The position numbers and the translations under genes are program-made. Below the pieces are notes generated by a model. It did not search any database, was not told the origin of the DNA, and saw only the letters and a program-made list of their open reading frames with translations. 64,000 nucleotides of DNA from Aricia agestis (Eukaryota; Arthropoda; Insecta; Lepidoptera; Lycaenidae), in assembly GCF_905147365.1 (NCBI RefSeq), contig NC_056425.1, forward strand, positions 6,579,501-6,643,500. Reading direction: 5' to 3'. Position 1 is the stretch's first letter, and every line of letters begins with the position of its first letter. Below are positions 42,401-45,400 of this stretch, piece by piece.

Positions 42401-45400
42401 CGTTTCAGATTTAACATTACTTTGTGTCGATGTGGAAGATGTCGACTGCGTTTGTTCAGTAGCGTTTATTTCGGAAATCTTGTCTGTTGTTGTTTTGTTT
42501 GTCGATTCAATATTCTCAGACGGGTTTCGTGTTGTTACATCACTGATAGAGCTAGCAGACGTTGTGACATCTATGTTCCTTTCAGTTGCAATTGTTGTAG
42601 TGCTGAATGGCAGTTCCGTTGACGTTTCGGGTCTAACATGAGTTTGTGTCGATGTGAAAGATGCTGACTGAGTTTGTTCAGTATTATACATTTCGGAAAT
42701 CTTGTCTGTTGTTGATTTGTCTGTTGATTCAATATTGTCAGACGCATGTTGCGTTGTAACATCACTAACAGAGCTAGCAGACGTGGTGACGTCTCCGTTT
42801 CTTGTAATTGCCATTGTTGTTGTACTGAATGGCCATTCCGTTGTCGCTTCAGGTACAAGATTTCTGTGTGTCGATGTGGAAGATGGCATCTGCGTTTGTT
42901 CAGTAGACTTTATTTCGGAAATCTTGTCTGTTGTTGATTTGTCTGTTGATTCGATATTGTCAGACGCATGTTGCGTTGTAACATCACTAACAGAGCTAGC
43001 AGACGTGGTGACGTCTCCGTTCCTTGTAATTGCCATTGTTGTTGTACTGAATGGCCATTCCGTTGTCGCTTCAAGTACAAGATTTCTTCGTGTCGATGTG
43101 GAAGATGCCGACTGCGTTTGTTCAGTAGCGTTTATTTCGGAAATCTTGTCTGTTGTTGATTTGTCTGTTGATTCGATATTGTCAGTCGCGTGTTGCGTTG
43201 TAACATCAATTAAAAAGGTTGCAGATGTGGTGACGTCCACGTTCCTTTCAGTTGCCATTATTGTAGTTGTAAATGGCAATTCCGTTGAAGCTTCGGGTCT
43301 AAGATTTCTTTGTGTCGATGTGGAAGATGGCGTCTGCGTTTGTTCAGTAGCGTTTATTTCGGAAATCTTGTCTGTTGTTGTTTTGTCTGTTGTTTTTATA
43401 TTCTCAGACGGCTCTTGTGTTGTTACATCATTGAAAGAGCTCGCGGACGTCGTGACGTCTACGTTCCTTTCAGTTGCCATTGTTGTTGTGCTGAATAGCC
43501 ATTCCGTTGTCGCTTCGGGTCCAAGATTTCTTTGTGTCGATGTGGAAGATGGCGACTGTGTTTGTTCAGTAGCGTTTATATCGGAAATCTTGTCTGTTGT
43601 TGATTTGTCTGTTGATTCGATATTGTCAGACGCATGTTGCGTTGTAACATCACTAACAGAGCTAGCAGACGTGGTGACGTCTCCGTTTCTTGTAATTGCC
43701 ATTGTTGTTGTACTGAATGGCCATTCCGTTGTCGCTTCAGGTACAAGATTTCTTTGTGTCGATGTGGAAGATGCCGACTGCGTTTGTTCAGTAGCGTTTA
43801 TTTCGAAAATCTTGTCTGTTGTTGATTTGTCTGTTGATTCGATATTCTCAGAAGGCTCTTGTGTTGTAACAGACGTCGTGACGTCTACGTTCCTTTCAGT
43901 TGCCATTGTTGTTGTGCTGAATGGCAATTCTGTTGACGCTTCGGGTCCAACATTACTTTGTGTCGATGTGGAAGTTGCATACTGCGTTTGTTCAGTAGCG
44001 TTTATTTCGGAAATCTTGTCTGTTGTTGTTTTGTCTGTTGTTTCTTTATTATCAGACGGCTCTTGTGTTGTTACATCACTGAAAGAGCTCGCGGACGTTG
44101 TGACGTCTACGTTCCTTTCAGTTGCCATTGTTGTTGTGCTGAATGGCAATTCCGTTAACGCTTCGGGTACAACATTACTTTGTGTCGATGTGAAAGATGC
44201 CGACTGCGTTTGTTCAGTGGCGTTTATTTCGGAAATCTTGTCTGTTGTTGTTTTGTTTGTCGATTCAATATTCTCAGACTGGTTTTGTGTTGTTACATCA
44301 CTGATAGAGCTAGCAGACGTTGTGACATCTACGTTCCTTTCAGTTGCAATTGTTGTAGTGCTGAATGGCAGTTCCGTTGACGTTTCGGGTCTAACATGAC
44401 TTTGTGTCGATGTGAAAGATGCTGACTGCATTTGTTCAGTATTATTCATTTCGGAAATCTTATCTGTTGTTGATTTGTCTGTTGATTCGATATTGTCAGA
44501 CGCATGTTGCGTTGTAACATCACTAACAGAGCTAGCAGACGTGGTGACTTCTCCGTTTCTTGTAATTGCCATTGTTGTTGTACTGAATGGCCATTCCGTT
44601 GTCGCTTCAGGTAGATTTCTTTGTGTCGATGTGGAAGATGGCATCTGCGTTTGTTCAGTAGCCTTTATTTCGAAAATCTTGTCCGTTGTTGATTTGTCTG
44701 TTGATTCGATGTTGTCAGTCGCGTGTTGCGTTGTAACATCACTTAAAAAGGTTGCAGATGTGGTGACGTCTACGTTCCTTTCAGTTGCCATTATTGTAGT
44801 TGTAAATGGCAATTCCGTTGAAGCTTCGGGTCTTTTATGTCTTTTTCGAAGCTTTTTTTTTTTTCTTTGTGTCGATGTAGAAGATGGCGTCTGCGTTTGT
44901 TTAGTAGAGTTTATTTCGGAAATCTTGTTTGTTGCTGTTTCGCCTGTTGATTTGATATTCTCAGACGGGTATCGTGTTGTAACATCACTGAAAGAGCCAG
45001 CGGACGCGATGCCTTCTACGATCTTTTTAGTTGTTTTTGTTGTAGTTGTAAATGGCAATTCCGTTGACGCTTCGGGTGTAACGTTATTTTGTGTCGATGT
45101 GGAAGATGCCGACTGCGTTTGTTCAGTAGCGTTTATTTCGGAAATCTTGTCTGTTGTTATTTTGTCTGTTGATTCGATATTCTCAGAAGGCTCTTGTATT
45201 GTGACAGACGTCGTGACGTCTACGTTCCTTTCAGTTGCCATTGTTGTTGTGCTGAATGGCAATTCCGTTGACGCTTCGGGTCCAACATTACTTTGTGTCG
45301 ATGTGGAAGTTGCATACTGCGTTTGTTCAGTAGCGTTTATTTCGGAAATCTTGTCTGTTGTTGTTTTGTCTGTTGTTTCTTTATTATCAGACGGCTCTTG

